A stretch of DNA of 64,000 nucleotides. Origin: Methylococcaceae bacterium. Lineage in GTDB: Bacteria > Pseudomonadota > Gammaproteobacteria > Methylococcales > Methylococcaceae. The stretch lies in contig CADDZF010000001.1 in the NCBI GenBank assembly GCA_902812445.1, positions 1 through 64,000 of the forward strand, read 5' to 3'. A program made the position numbers and the translations under genes. Shown one piece after another: positions 7,375 through 18,600 of the stretch; position 1 is the stretch's first letter, and each line of letters begins with the position of its first letter. Under the pieces are notes generated by a model that worked only from the letters and a program-made list of their open reading frames with translations, did not search any database and was not told the origin of the DNA.

Positions 7375-9186
7375 TCACGCAGGCGCTGGCCGGCTTTCTT
7401 CGCCGCCGTGGTGGCTCTTGTACCAATGCTCGAATTCCGCTGCCAACACCGGCCTGGAAAAATGGTATCCCTGCACTTCGCCGCAATGGCTGGTCTTCAG
7501 CATCTGCAGTTCCTTCACCGTCTCCACACCCTCGGCGATGATCTCCAATCCTAACGTCGTGCCCAACATGACGATTGCGTTGACGATCGCCATGTTGGCC
7601 GGAACCGTATCGATATTCCGGATGAACGACTGATCGATCTTCAGGCGCGTCAGCGGAAACTGGCTCAGATAGCTCAAGCTCGAATAGCCGGTTCCGAAAT
7701 CGTCGATGGCGAGCTGAATGCCCAGATTCCGCAGCTCGCGCAAGGTCCTGATGGTAGCCTCAGCATGAGACATGATGACGCTTTCGGTCATCTCCAGCTC
7801 GACACAGGCAGGATCGATGCCCGTTTCACCGATCACGCCGCGAACGAGATCCACAAAACCGGGATGATAAAGCTGCACCAACGAAACGTTGACGGCGACT
7901 CTGATCGGCGGCAAGCCGGACGCGAGCCATTCGCGGTGCTGGCGGCACGCCTCGCGCAGCGCCCATTCTCCGATCTGGACGATCAGTCCGGTCTCTTCGG
8001 CGATCGGGATGAACCTGGCCGGCAACAGCAGGCCGCGCTGCGGATGCCGCCAGCGCAGGAGAGCCTCCACACCGATGACTTCTGCCGTCGCGAGAGCGAT
8101 CTGCGGCTGGTAGAACAAACGGAATTCTCCATTCTCCAGCGCGCTCTGCAGGCCCGCTTCCAGAGCCAGCCGCTCGGACGTCGTTACGCCCAAGGTTTCG
8201 ACATAAAGCTGGTAACCGTCCCGCCCGCCGTGCTTGGCCTGATACATTGCCATATCGGCTTTCTTGATCAAGCCAGCCGCCTGCGAATCATGATCGGGAA
8301 ACAGGGCGATGCCGATGCTGGCCGTCACGCGCAGGGCATTGTCCAGGATCGAGAAAGGGCTCGCCAGGCGGCCAATGATTCGCTCGGCGACGACGGTGAC
8401 GTCGGACAGTTGTTGGATGTTCTCGAGGATGATCGTGAACTCATCACCGCCCAGGCGGGCAACGGTATCGCTTTCCCGCACACAGGCGAGCAATTCCCTC
8501 GCCACCGTCTTCAGCAGCAAATCGCCCACCGCATGGCCCAAGGCGTCATTGACGAACTTGAAGCGGTCGAGATCGATAAAAAACAGCGCCACCTTGCTCC
8601 CTTTCCGCCTGGCGTTCTGACAAGCCTTGTCCAGACGATCACCGAACAACAGGCGGTTCGGCAGCCGGGTCAGTTGATCATAATGGGCGAGAAAATAAAG
8701 ATGGGCTTGTTTGCGGCGTGTGATCTCATCGAGCAAATCATGCCCCGTACCCATGCCGACATACAGACCGTTCTGCGTGATGATGAAACCATTGACCATG
8801 TTCCGCATGCCGGCGTCGATCATGATACGGGCCAGATCGTCGATATTCGTCTTGATGTCGACGATCACCGGATCCGCCTGCATGAACAGGCTGATGGTTT
8901 TCTTGCGGTATAAATCCCGCGTATAGGGCTTGATGAATGCCTCGATCAAGGAATTGCGATCGATCAACCCCCGCGGAGATCGATCATCGTTGACGATGGC
9001 CACCGAATAGAGGTCCGGGTGGGCGATGAATTGCTCCAGTATGTCGAGACACTTCGCCGTTGCGAAGACGGCTGGTACGTCCTTCAGTAGAACCTTGACG
9101 GATGGCTCGGCAAAAGACCCTGCAGCCGAATCGAGCGGTGGGCGTTTGCTCGCCTCAGCGTCAGACAAAGAGTGAATAAGTTCCAT
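7375..9186 (-). CDS. CBS-domain GGDEF-EAL cyclic-di-GMP signalling protein
   Basis: 603 residues from the ATG at 9186, preceded by GGAG; a GTG at 9198 is in frame. The N-terminal ~150 residues resemble a CBS pair (LLKDVPAVFATAKCLDILEQ; VAIVNDDRSPRGLIDR; SLFMQADPVIVD). Next is a GGDEF domain with intact signature ARLGGDEFTIIL near residue 245. An EAL domain follows with GVEALLRWRHP near residue 372, plus ELEMTES, IDDFGTGYSSL and EGVET. Both active sites look complete, so it could make and degrade c-di-GMP. The CBS pair suggests control by an adenine nucleotide or another small ligand. No membrane segments are seen. Confidence 0.92.
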   Translation of the reverse strand: MELIHSLSDAEASKRPPLDSAAGSFAEPSVKVLLKDVPAVFATAKCLDILEQFIAHPDLYSVAIVNDDRSPRGLIDRNSLIEAFIKPYTRDLYRKKTISLFMQADPVIVDIKTNIDDLARIMIDAGMRNMVNGFIITQNGLYVGMGTGHDLLDEITRRKQAHLYFLAHYDQLTRLPNRLLFGDRLDKACQNARRKGSKVALFFIDLDRFKFVNDALGHAVGDLLLKTVARELLACVRESDTVARLGGDEFTIILENIQQLSDVTVVAERIIGRLASPFSILDNALRVTASIGIALFPDHDSQAAGLIKKADMAMYQAKHGGRDGYQLYVETLGVTTSERLALEAGLQSALENGEFRLFYQPQIALATAEVIGVEALLRWRHPQRGLLLPARFIPIAEETGLIVQIGEWALREACRQHREWLASGLPPIRVAVNVSLVQLYHPGFVDLVRGVIGETGIDPACVELEMTESVIMSHAEATIRTLRELRNLGIQLAIDDFGTGYSSLSYLSQFPLTRLKIDQSFIRNIDTVPANMAIVNAIVMLGTTLGLEIIAEGVETVKELQMLKTSHCGEVQGYHFSRPVLAAEFEHWYKSHHGGEESRPAPA

Positions 9187-9323
9187 AGCGTGCTCCACGG
9201 TGCCCCTATACGGTAAACGGCTGAGGTTACAATGCGGTTACCAAAAAGCTGAACCGTCACCCGCCAATAAGACAAAAGCGCATCCGCGGGGAGAGACAAA
9301 TCCAGCGCTTGGCTTCTGCAGGC

Positions 9324-9351
9324 AAAAAAAGAGGGGCTGAAAAGCCCCTCT
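9324..9351 (-). terminator. Rho-independent terminator of hsp20
   Basis: Read on the minus strand, the stem GAGGGGCT/AGCCCCTC with a 4-base loop is followed by seven T residues, 25 bases after the hsp20 stop. Its position and polarity fit termination of hsp20 before the upstream region of the c-di-GMP gene. Confidence 0.9.
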
Positions 9352-9375
9352 CCAGTGCGCAAGATCTGCTAAAGC

Positions 9376-9816
9376 TTACGCCGATACCGCGATCTTTTTC
9401 GGTTGCACGGACGCTTTTTTGGGGATTGAGATCTCCAGCACGCCGTTATTGCACTTGGCCGCTATGCCTTCCGCATCCGCCGTGTCGGGTAGCGAGAAGC
9501 GCCGGTGAAAGGTGCCGTAAATGCGCTCGACTCGCTTGTAGTTCTGATTTTGCTCCTTGGCCTCGGTGCTGCGCTCCCCCTTGAGCGTGAGGACGCCGTT
9601 TTCCATGGTGATATCGATATTGTCCGGGCTAACTCCCGGCACATCGGCGACCAGAACATAACGGTCCGATTCTTCCTTGATATCGACCGCCGGCGCCCAT
9701 TCAGCCGTTGCGACCGAGTTTTCAGGGCTGGCGACCCGCGCCGTATCGAAAGTGCGCTCGAGTTCTCTTTGCAACTGGTTGAGCAAGCTCCAGGGTTCGT
9801 AACGTGTTAAAGCCAT
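9376..9816 (-). CDS. Small heat-shock protein, Hsp20/alpha-crystallin family
   Basis: An ATP-independent holdase chaperone of 146 residues. The alpha-crystallin domain spans roughly residues 38-137 (WAPAVDIKEESDRYVLVADV; ENGVLTLKGER; GTFHRRFSLPD; NNGVLEISIPKK). The N-terminus, MALTRYEPWSLLNQLQREL, is typical of bacterial class A Hsp20. The C-terminal I-x-I-type anchor is only loosely represented. It is monocistronic, with a sigma-32-like promoter at 9865-9892 and a terminator at 9324-9351. Confidence 0.95.
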   Translation of the reverse strand: MALTRYEPWSLLNQLQRELERTFDTARVASPENSVATAEWAPAVDIKEESDRYVLVADVPGVSPDNIDITMENGVLTLKGERSTEAKEQNQNYKRVERIYGTFHRRFSLPDTADAEGIAAKCNNGVLEISIPKKASVQPKKIAVSA

Positions 9817-9864
9817 CGTGACCTCCTACTAACTTATTGGTTGGTGGATTGGGTTCACTGAACT

Positions 9865-9892
9865 ATATGGAGGCCCGCTCACTCATTTCAAG
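9865..9892 (-). promoter_or_regulatory. Sigma-32 (heat-shock) type promoter of hsp20
   Basis: On the minus strand CTTGAA (9892-9887), a 14-base spacer and CTCCATAT (9872-9865) match the RpoH consensus CTTGAA-N13/14-CCCCATnT with one mismatch. It lies about 50 bases upstream of the hsp20 ATG, which has GGAGG just before it. Confidence 0.75.
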
Positions 9893-9946
9893 GCGAATTT
9901 TCGATAAATTTTGCTGCAATGAAGCTCTCCTTCAATCGAGCTCTCC

Positions 9947-12900
9947 TCAGCCGACCCAGACGCGGGCGTTGCGGAATATGCGCATCCACGGGCCGTATTC
10001 ACCCCAGTCCTTCGGATGCCAGGAATTCTGCACGCTGCGGAAACAGCGCTCCGGGTGTGGCATGAGAATGGTGAAGCGGCCGTCGGTCGTCGTCAGGCCG
10101 GTGATGCCGAAAGGCGAGCCGTTCGGATTGGCGGGATAGGCGGCGCTCAAATCGCCCCGGTTGTCGACATAGCACAACGCGACCGCGCCACTGGCGAGGG
10201 TTTTGCGGGCATCGCCGGCGAATTCGGCGCGGCCTTCGCCGTGGGCGACGGCGACCGGCATGCGGGAGCCTTCCATGCCGGTGAAGAACAGCGAGGGCGA
10301 CTTTTGCACTTCGACCATCGCCACCCGCGCCTCGAACTGCTCGGACGAATTACGGACAAAACGCGGCCAGTGCGCTGCCCCTGGAATCAGCTCTCGCAGA
10401 TGAGACAGCATCTGGCAGCCGTTGCAGACCCCAAGACCAAAGCGGTCGCCCCGCTCGAAGAAGCTTTCGAACTCCTCGCGCGCGCGCTCGTTGTAGAGGA
10501 TCGATTTGGCCCAGCCGCCCCCGGCGCCGAGCACGTCGCCGTAGGAAAACCCGCCGCAGGCGGCAAAGCCGGTGAAGTCCTTTAGGCGGACGCGCCCTTC
10601 TGCAATGTCGCTCATATGCACGTCGACGCTGGCGAAGCCGGCACGATCGAACGCTGCCGCCATTTCCAGGTGTCCGTTGACGCCTTGCTCGCGCAGGATG
10701 GCGATGCGGGGCCGTGCCAGACTGATAAATGGCGCGGCGATATCCTCATCGATGGCGAAGCTGAGGTGGACATGCAGGCCCCTATCCTGCTCGTCAAGCA
10801 AGGCATCGAACGCCTGCCTAGCGCACTCCGGGTTATCCCGTAAGGACTGCATGCGATAACTGGTTTCCGACCAAATTCTGTGCAGCTCGGTGCGGCTCTG
10901 CGAAAACACGATCCGGCCTTGCTGGCGGATGACGATCTCCGGGATGGCGACGGGACGGCCGATGCGGTGGCAGCACTCATCCAGCCCGGCCCGTTTCAGC
11001 CGGTCGCGCACCGCATCGAGCGACTCATCGCGCAGTTGCAGCACCGCGCCCAGTTCCTCGCTAAAAAGTGCTGGGAGGCTACTGGCGTTGAGCGGGTCGA
11101 GATCGAGCTCGACGCCGGTGTGACCGGCGAAGGCCATCTCGCAGACCGTCGCCAGCAATCCGCCGTCCGAGCGGTCGTGATAGGCGAGAATGAGGCCTGC
11201 CTCGTTCAGCGCTTGAATCGCCGCGAAAAAGGATTTCAGGCGCTGCGGATCATCGAGATCGGGGCACTCATCGCCCAGTTGATCGTAGGCTTGTGCCAGC
11301 GCCGAGCCGCCCAGTCGGTCCTTGCCGCAACCAAGGTCGATCAGCAGCAGGGAGGTTTCGCCCACGTCGGTCTTGAGCTCGGGCGTGAGAACCTTGCGCA
11401 CGTCGAGCACCGGCGCGAATGCCGAAATGATCAGCGACAAGGGGGAGATCATGGTTTTTTCCCCATCGCCATCGTGCCAGACTGTTTTCATCGACAGCGA
11501 GTCCTTGCCGACCGGGATGGCAATGCCCAGCGCCGGACACAGTTCGAGAGCGACCGCCTGCACCGTGTCATACAGCAGGGCGTCTTCACCGGGACTGCCG
11601 GCCGCCGCCATCCAGTTGGCCGAGAGCTTCACGTCCTGTACACCCCCGATAAGCGCTGCCGCGAGATTGGTCAGCGCCTCGCCGACGGCCATGCGCCCCG
11701 AGGCTCGCGCATCGATCAAGGCCAGCGGCGAGCGCTCTCCCATCGCCATCGCCTCGCCGGTCGTGCTGCAAAAACCGGACGCCGTCACGGCCACATCGGC
11801 GACCGGGACTTGCCAAGGACCGACCGTCTGGTCGCGCGCCACCAGGCCTCCGACCGAACGATCGCCGATGGTGATAAGAAAGCTCTTGTCCGCCACCGCC
11901 GGGAAGCGCAGCACGCGATGAACCGCCTCATCCAGTGCGATGGCGCGAAGGTCCAGCGCGAGTGATGCGGGCGCGCGGCGCGTGGCGTCGCGCTCGAGCC
12001 GGGGTGGCTTGCCGAAGAGGAGCGACATGGGAATGTCGATGGGATGGTTGCCGAAGTCGAGATCGCTCAAAACCAGGCGCTCCTCCACGGTGGCGTGGCC
12101 GATCACCGCATGGGGACAGCGCTCGCGCTCGCAGAAGGCGCGGAAGATTTCCAGCGCTTCCGCTCGGATCACCACGACGTAGCGCTCCTGTGCCTCGTTG
12201 CACCAGATCTGTAGCGGCGACATGCCGGGGTCGGCGTTGGGAATGCTGCGCAGTTCGAAACGGCCGCCGCGCGCGCTGTCGTGAATGATCTCGGGAACGG
12301 CGTTGGACAGGCCGCCGGCGCCGACGTCGTGGATGGAAACGATGGGGTTCTGTTCCCCCAGCGCACAGCAGCGGTTGATTACTTCCTGGCAGCGCCGCTG
12401 CATCTCGGGGTTCTCGCGCTGCACCGAGGCGAAATCGAGCTCTTCCGCGCTCTCGCCCGCTGTCTGCGACGATGCCGCACCGCCGCCCAGGCCGATCAGC
12501 ATGGCCGGCCCACCGAGCACGACGATCGGCGCGTCGGGCGGTATCGACTGCTTCTTCACGTGCGGCGAACGGATGCTACCCATGCCGCCGGCAATCATGA
12601 TGGGTTTGTGATAGCCCCGCAGCTCGCTCCCACGATCCCCTGCCATGGCGTGCTCGAACGTGCGGAAATAACCGGCCAGATTCGGTCTGCCGAACTCATT
12701 ATTGAACGCCGCGGCGCCAATCGGTCCTTCGAGCATGATGTCGAGGGCACAGGCAATGCGTGCCGGCGTGCCATAATCGCGCCTTTCCCATGGCTGGAGG
12801 AAACCGGGCAGGCGCAGGTGTGAGACCGAAAAACCGGTCAGCCCGGCCTTGGGCCGAGCGCCCCGCCCGGTCGCGCCCTCGTCCCGAATCTCGCCGCCCG

Positions 12901-13828
12901 AGCCCGTCGCAGCGCCGGGATACGGCGAAATGGCGGTCGGGTGATTGTGTGTCTCGACCTTTATAATGAGGTGCACGCGCTCTTCCCGGTAGGCGTACTC
13001 GCCGGTTTCCGGGTGGCGCATAAAAATCCTGGCGAGCGGCCCCTCGACCACCGCCGCATTGTCGCGGTAAGCCGAAAGAATGCCGGACGGCGACTGGCCG
13101 GCGGTGTGGCGAATCATGCCGAACAGGGTCTCGGCCTTGTATTCGCCGTCGATGCGCCAGCTGGCGTTGAATACCTTGTGGCGGCAGTGCTCGGAATTGG
13201 CCTGGGCGAACATCATCAGCTCGACATCGGTCGGATTGCGGCCGAGCGCAGTAAAGCTGTCCAGCAGATAGTCGATTTCGTCTTCCGACAGAGCGAGGCC
13301 CAACTGAGTGTTGGCTTTCGCCAGCGCCCACTTGCCCTCTTGGATCAGCGCGACATAGCGCAGCGGCGCCGGCGTTTGCCGTTGAAACAACTGCCTTTCG
13401 CGGCCTGGGTTCATGACCACCTGAGTCATGCGGTCGTGCAGCAGCGCCTCGATCGGGCCCCGGTTTCTCAGGTGATGACCGAACGGCGTCTGGAAGCGGT
13501 AGGCAACGCCGCGCTCGATGCGCTGGACGACCGGCAGGCCGCAGTGCCTGGCGATATCCGTCGCCTTGCTCGACCACGGCGAGATCGTGCCGGGCCTCGG
13601 CACGACGAGGAGATAGTCGTCGTGAGCGGCGGCATCGCGCGCAGAATGCGGAAGAATGCCGCGGAGAATTTCCCGTTCACGCGGGTTGAGCTCGCGTTCG
13701 GCCTCGACGAGATAGACAAATTCGGCGGTCAAGCTGCTGATTTCCGGTTCCACTGCCTTTAAACGGCTCAACAGTTTTTGCGACCGGAAGTCCGACAGAG
13801 CGGCAGAGCCGTGAATTTTTATTATCAT
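9947..13828 (-). CDS. purL: Phosphoribosylformylglycinamidine synthase PurL (large, single-chain form)
   Basis: This enzyme converts FGAR, glutamine and ATP to FGAM in purine synthesis. It has 1293 residues, the normal length of the proteobacterial fused PurL. The N-terminal domain starts [20 protein letters not shown]. The central synthetase shows [18 protein letters not shown] and [20 protein letters not shown]. The C-terminal class-I glutaminase has GVCNGCQML, with the nucleophile Cys. The start at 13828 is set by homology. The reading frame continues far upstream without homology, and no ribosome-binding site is visible before the ATG (the leader is C-rich). It lies 49 bases after bamC. 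Confidence 0.97.
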   Translation of the reverse strand: MIIKIHGSAALSDFRSQKLLSRLKAVEPEISSLTAEFVYLVEAERELNPREREILRGILPHSARDAAAHDDYLLVVPRPGTISPWSSKATDIARHCGLPVVQRIERGVAYRFQTPFGHHLRNRGPIEALLHDRMTQVVMNPGRERQLFQRQTPAPLRYVALIQEGKWALAKANTQLGLALSEDEIDYLLDSFTALGRNPTDVELMMFAQANSEHCRHKVFNASWRIDGEYKAETLFGMIRHTAGQSPSGILSAYRDNAAVVEGPLARIFMRHPETGEYAYREERVHLIIKVETHNHPTAISPYPGAATGSGGEIRDEGATGRGARPKAGLTGFSVSHLRLPGFLQPWERRDYGTPARIACALDIMLEGPIGAAAFNNEFGRPNLAGYFRTFEHAMAGDRGSELRGYHKPIMIAGGMGSIRSPHVKKQSIPPDAPIVVLGGPAMLIGLGGGAASSQTAGESAEELDFASVQRENPEMQRRCQEVINRCCALGEQNPIVSIHDVGAGGLSNAVPEIIHDSARGGRFELRSIPNADPGMSPLQIWCNEAQERYVVVIRAEALEIFRAFCERERCPHAVIGHATVEERLVLSDLDFGNHPIDIPMSLLFGKPPRLERDATRRAPASLALDLRAIALDEAVHRVLRFPAVADKSFLITIGDRSVGGLVARDQTVGPWQVPVADVAVTASGFCSTTGEAMAMGERSPLALIDARASGRMAVGEALTNLAAALIGGVQDVKLSANWMAAAGSPGEDALLYDTVQAVALELCPALGIAIPVGKDSLSMKTVWHDGDGEKTMISPLSLIISAFAPVLDVRKVLTPELKTDVGETSLLLIDLGCGKDRLGGSALAQAYDQLGDECPDLDDPQRLKSFFAAIQALNEAGLILAYHDRSDGGLLATVCEMAFAGHTGVELDLDPLNASSLPALFSEELGAVLQLRDESLDAVRDRLKRAGLDECCHRIGRPVAIPEIVIRQQGRIVFSQSRTELHRIWSETSYRMQSLRDNPECARQAFDALLDEQDRGLHVHLSFAIDEDIAAPFISLARPRIAILREQGVNGHLEMAAAFDRAGFASVDVHMSDIAEGRVRLKDFTGFAACGGFSYGDVLGAGGGWAKSILYNERAREEFESFFERGDRFGLGVCNGCQMLSHLRELIPGAAHWPRFVRNSSEQFEARVAMVEVQKSPSLFFTGMEGSRMPVAVAHGEGRAEFAGDARKTLASGAVALCYVDNRGDLSAAYPANPNGSPFGITGLTTTDGRFTILMPHPERCFRSVQNSWHPKDWGEYGPWMRIFRNARVWVG

Positions 13829-13877
13829 GGGGTGGGCATGCGGGTGGAGTCGGTGCCGAAGCGGGCTGGCGACACCG

Positions 13878-14579
13878 CTATTTCGGCTGGTCGATTGTCG
13901 CCAACTGATGGTGCAAGGCTTGCAACAGGCTATAGCCGTCGCCTTCCGATTGCGGCTTGCCCTCCGCATCCAGCACGTAGACGCTAGTCTCCTCGCCCCG
14001 GTCTTCCAACAGGATGCGGTATTCCTGTACTTTCGGCGAGCTCTTGAAGACGGCAGCGATATCGCTGAAGAAACCGCCGCTATCGCCTTTGGCTGCATCT
14101 TGTTCGCCGAAATGGACGTAATAAACCTTGTCCGAGCGGTTCTGGTCGCTGATTTCGACTTCCATCCGGCCGAGTGCCTTGCCGACCTGATTCCACGCGA
14201 GCGGGAATGGCGCGTGAATTTCGATGTGCGCAGCCTCCTTGTCTTTTGGCGCAAGTCGGGTCTCGGAGGTCGGTTCGGCGGCCGCCTCGGCAACCGCCGA
14301 CTTGCGTGCAGTGTCGGTCTCTTCCGGGCGGTTCCCCTGCTCGTCCAGATAATCCGTGTAGTTCACGCTGGCGGCTTCGTTGCCCGGCTTTTTCACCGCC
14401 GGATCGTCGATCGCCGTTGCGGTCAGGTCGGGCGGAATTTCCAGAGGAGGAATGTCACTGCTGAACTGGTATTCCTTTTGTTTGTCCGGAAACAGCTTCG
14501 CGATCGAACCGCAGGACGGCAGGGCCGCAGCCATGAGGAGGCAGAGCGAAAACCGGATGGAACGGCGAATCGTTTGCAT
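13878..14579 (-). CDS. bamC: Outer-membrane assembly lipoprotein BamC
   Basis: BamC is an accessory lipoprotein of the Bam complex that inserts beta-barrel proteins. The 233-residue precursor has a lipoprotein signal peptide ([15 protein letters not shown]) with Cys as the lipidation site. The BamC N-terminal segment follows ([24 protein letters not shown]), then one helix-grip domain ([18 protein letters not shown]). E. coli BamC is about 344 residues, so the C-terminal second domain is shortened here. It sits 17 bases after dapA, the classical dapA-bamC pair. Confidence 0.88.
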   Translation of the reverse strand: MQTIRRSIRFSLCLLMAAALPSCGSIAKLFPDKQKEYQFSSDIPPLEIPPDLTATAIDDPAVKKPGNEAASVNYTDYLDEQGNRPEETDTARKSAVAEAAAEPTSETRLAPKDKEAAHIEIHAPFPLAWNQVGKALGRMEVEISDQNRSDKVYYVHFGEQDAAKGDSGGFFSDIAAVFKSSPKVQEYRILLEDRGEETSVYVLDAEGKPQSEGDGYSLLQALHHQLATIDQPK

Positions 14580-14596
14580 GAATTCAATTACTGCGC

Positions 14597-15472
14597 TTAA
14601 ACAATCTGTGCCTGCCGCATAGCCTCACGCACGGTATCCTGACAACGCGGCGACAGCCAGGTCAGGGGCAGACGTATCCCTCGCTGAATCAGCCCCATCT
14701 CGTGCAGCGCCCATTTGACCGGAATCGGATTGGACTCGATGAACAAATCCCTGTGCAGGGCGGCTAGCCGGCTGTCAATCGCCTGCGCGGTCGCCCGATC
14801 GTCCGCCAGCGCTGCCGCACACATCGCGTGCATCAGGCGCGGAGCGACATTGGCGGTAACCGAGATGACGCCCTTAGCGCCTCGGAGGCACGATTCGCAC
14901 GCGCTCGCATCATCGCCCGAATAAACCGGGAAACCCTCGCCGCACCGCCGCATGATCTCTTCCCCGCGCCGCACATCGCCGGTTGCTTCCTTGATGCCGG
15001 TTATGTTGGGGATTTCGGCGAGCCGCACCACCGTTTCCGGCAACAAGTCGCAGGCGGTGCGCCCCGGTACGTTATAAAGAATCTGCGGGATGTCGGCCGC
15101 CTCGGCGACCGCCTTGAAGTGGAGAAAAAGGCCCTCCTGGGTGGGCTTGTTGTAATAAGGCGTCACCAGGAGACACGCATCTGCGCCGACCTCTTTCGCG
15201 CGCCGCGTCAGACGCACCGCCTCGCTGGTAGCATTGGCGCCCGTTCCCGCGATGACGGGAACGCGGCCTGCCACGTGTTCTACCACCAGGCGGATGACTT
15301 CGCAATGCTCGTTCTCATCCAGCGTGGCCGACTCGCCCGTCGTGCCGACCGCGACGATGGCGTCCGTGCCCTCCTGCAGGTGAAAGTCAACCAGCCTTCG
15401 CAAGCTCGCCACATCGACCGATCCATCCTCGTCCATGGGCGTCGCCAGTGCAACGATACTGCCCTGAATCAT
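14597..15472 (-). CDS. dapA: 4-hydroxy-tetrahydrodipicolinate synthase
   Basis: DapA condenses pyruvate with aspartate semialdehyde at the first committed step of lysine and diaminopimelate synthesis. The 291-residue length matches E. coli. Visible features are [32 protein letters not shown], the catalytic Tyr in [11 protein letters not shown] and the Schiff-base Lys in [10 protein letters not shown]. The ATG at 15472 was chosen over 15490 because it matches the family start. It heads the dapA-bamC-purL minus-strand group. Confidence 0.97.
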   Translation of the reverse strand: MIQGSIVALATPMDEDGSVDVASLRRLVDFHLQEGTDAIVAVGTTGESATLDENEHCEVIRLVVEHVAGRVPVIAGTGANATSEAVRLTRRAKEVGADACLLVTPYYNKPTQEGLFLHFKAVAEAADIPQILYNVPGRTACDLLPETVVRLAEIPNITGIKEATGDVRRGEEIMRRCGEGFPVYSGDDASACESCLRGAKGVISVTANVAPRLMHAMCAAALADDRATAQAIDSRLAALHRDLFIESNPIPVKWALHEMGLIQRGIRLPLTWLSPRCQDTVREAMRQAQIV

Positions 15473-15645
15473 GCCTTTCTCTATGACCATAGTTTAAACA
15501 TGTTAGCTTGCCGGACAGTCCTCTGACAAGCAAGCTTACCGCACACTTCGGCGCTCTTTGCCGCCTCGCTGGAGGCAGAGGATTTTGCCGCTTGGCGCCA
15601 TGGACGGGACCCCGGCCAGTCGCCGCCCGATGATCGGCCTGCCCT

Positions 15646-18600
15646 TCATCCGCCAGACTCCAGCGCTTCCAGCTGCAGCGCGCTCGCCACCCTCTTGCCG
15701 TCGCTCCGCTCGGCAGCCGCCGGGCCGCCGGTCGCGAGGCGAGCAGGCTCGATGCCGAGCGCGGAGAGAGCGTTCAGCATGACTTTGGCGCGGCTCTCGG
15801 CAAGCCGCGTGAGTTCGCCTTGAGCGAGCGGCTCGAGCTCTGTCAGGCGCTCGAACAGCGCCTGGTAAAAGGCGGTATCGGGACTGGCGCGGCCGATCAG
15901 CGCTAGCGCCGGGTTGACCCGCTGCGCTTCGTGGCCGGTGGATTTCTCGTACTCCGTTTTGAAAGCGACGACCGCCTCGGGGCCGCTACGCGCGGTGAGC
16001 AGGGCTTCCATTGCGCGCTGCGTTTTGGCATCGTCGAAGCCAACGGGGCCGGCGTCCTCGCCAGCCGCCGCCTTGATACCCAGCCGCGCGGCGAGCGCTT
16101 GGCGCACGTGCTCCTCGCGCAAGGCCTGGGCGTCCAGCTTCTCGTCGAACCGGCCCAGAACCACCAGCCGCAACTGCGGACGCTGTTTCAAGGCATCCGC
16201 CACTTTCTTCAGCTTTTCCTGTTCCGGCGGCGCTAGCTCGGCGCTGCCCGATTCGAACAGGATGGCATCGACCGATGGCTCTTCGCCGCCTCCGAACAGC
16301 CCGCCCAAGGCCCGGAACGGAGCGGTGACGGCGCGCCTGATCAAGGTCGTGAACGCATTCCAGATCACTTTGCCGTAACTGAATTCGGGCTGGTCGACAT
16401 TGCCGCTCACGGGAACGGCGATATCGATCTTCCCCTGCGCATCGGTCAGCAAGGCGATGGCGAGATCGAGCGGGAGATCCAGCGCATTGGGCGCTTCCAC
16501 CCGTTCCCCCAGGGTGAACTTTTCCAGCATCACTTTGTTTTGACCCGCAAGCTGGCTCTTGTCGATCTTGTACTCCAAGTCGAGATTGAGCTTGCCCGAA
16601 GCGATCTTGCGGCCGGCAAAGGTCGCGCTGTAGGGCGATAATCGGCTCATCTCGACGTTGCGGAAAACGACCGTGATATCGGTAAAGCTCTTGGGTCGCA
16701 GTGGCTGTAGCGAGCCGCTCGCCTTGGCCAGGCCGTAGTCGTCGACGCGGCCCTCGAACTGGAGTTTCGTGCGGCCCGCCGGCGCCGACGCAATGCCGCT
16801 GGTGGACCCCTTGACGTCCCAGACGCGCGTGGCGAACGGCAGCACCAGGCTGAGATCGGCGAAGTCGACCTCGCCCTTCTCGAGCCGCACCTGCTGAATA
16901 TTCACGGGAAACCGTGCGCCGCCCGATCCCCTCTTGGCCCGCGGCTGGCGGCTCGTGACCGGCTTGGCCGGGGTGCGTGGCTTATTCCCCCCGGCAGCTT
17001 GCGGTTTCATGATCTTGGCGAGGTTGACACTGCGATCCCGGTAAACGACGATCTTCGCGCCCGGGGCCAGGACACGCACTCGGGCGATATCGAGACGGTC
17101 CGGGTCGAGACTGAACCTCATTCCGCTCACCGACAGCGATCGCCACGCCAGGAAACGCTCACCCGTCCTGGCCTCCTTGAGCAGCAGATTGGTGATACCC
17201 AGCGCGCCGTCGTAGCGCACCCGGGGTCCCGATTCCTCGTGCTGGTAGGCGAAGCGGCCTTCACTGGACGCCTTTCCCCCGGCCAGTTGCAGCGTCGTGA
17301 AACGCGCAACGTAGGGCTTCAGCGGAGATAGATCCAGCGCCACTCCTTTGAAGTCGCCGGTGATGCTCTTGGCGTCAGCGCCCATACGGCCTTCGGTGCT
17401 GATCGTGCCTCCGCTCTTGAAGTCGATGGCAGCCTTAAAGCCCATGGCGGTCTTGTGGTCGCTGCGGATATCGGTAACCGCGATACGCCTGGCGAGCAGG
17501 TTGACCGCGGCGGCGGGTTCCATGCTGTGATCTACGGCGGCGAGAGCGACATTCTGGAGCTCCGCGGCGTCCAGGGCCAGCGACCACGGCTTGGCTCCCG
17601 CTGGCGCGCCGGATTTCGGCGCAGCGCGCTTCTGCTGAGAGGCATCAGGCGCGGGACGCAGCGAGTCCAGCAGGCGGATGCGTCCATCGGGGTCGCGCTC
17701 CGCGTGGATGCTGCCGCCCTCGAGTGCGAGCCGTCCTGCCTCCACGTCGCGGGCAGCGAGGTCGATGCGCACGTTGGAGGCCTCCAGCGTCTGCAGCGCG
17801 ATGAGTGGTGCCGCGTTGTCGCGCTCGGCGAGCGCGATGTCGCTCAGCGTCAGCTTGCCATCGCTAAGGGTGCCGACGGCGCCCGCCGGCTGGGTCTCGA
17901 GAGCGAGCGCCAGATCCAGAGCGAGCTTGCCGATATCCAGGCGGATAGGCGCACCGCGGCTCGCATCCTGATAGTGCAGCCCGAGATCGGCGATACGCAG
18001 CGCGGAGAGCGATAGTTTCCACGGCGCGCCAGGCGCTGCGGATGTCTTTTGCGCCGCTGGCGCTGGTGCGCCTCGAGTCAATTTTTGCCAGTTGATCGCG
18101 CCGCGCTCGTCCACGTCAATCCGTAGCTGTCCGGGCCCGATCTCCAGGGCGCCGAAAGCCGCCTCGCGGGAGGCGAGATCGAGCCGGCCTTCGAGCAGGC
18201 GCAGAGCATCCAGCCGCAGCATCGGCTCGGCTGCGCCGGGCTGCGCCAACGTGATGCCTTTTGCCGTAACCCCGAGATCCTTCAGCAGGAGTCGCATTCC
18301 CTGATCGGTGTGGGCCAGTTCGTAGCCCGCCTGAGCATCCAGCGTGCCTTCAGGCTCCATCAGCTCGAATCTGCTCTGAACAAGGCTCCAGAGGGCCGCC
18401 GGAGTCAGCCCGGTGAGCTCGAATTTTCCCGCGGAATGCAAGGGCTCTAGCGAGATTTCGCCGTCCCATGCGAAGTGTCCACCGCCAGCTAGCTGTGCCG
18501 TGAGGAGGTACGGCGCTCGCTGGTCGTTCAGCGTGGACACGTTCTCGAGCTCGAGATTGATGGGCTGCAGGGTGGCCTCGCCAGGCGTCCGGCTGGCGCG

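Noticed and set aside
9910-9946. Terminator after purL
   Set aside because: The sequence has a direct repeat of AGCTCTCCT rather than an inverted repeat with a T-tract.
10880-11965. 361-codon plus-strand open frame
   Set aside because: Antisense to purL; Arg/His/Gln-rich shadow without recognisable domains.
13829-14293. 155-codon N-terminal extension of purL
   Set aside because: Overlaps bamC in another frame, low-complexity Arg/Ser-rich, and PurL homology starts at [10 protein letters not shown].
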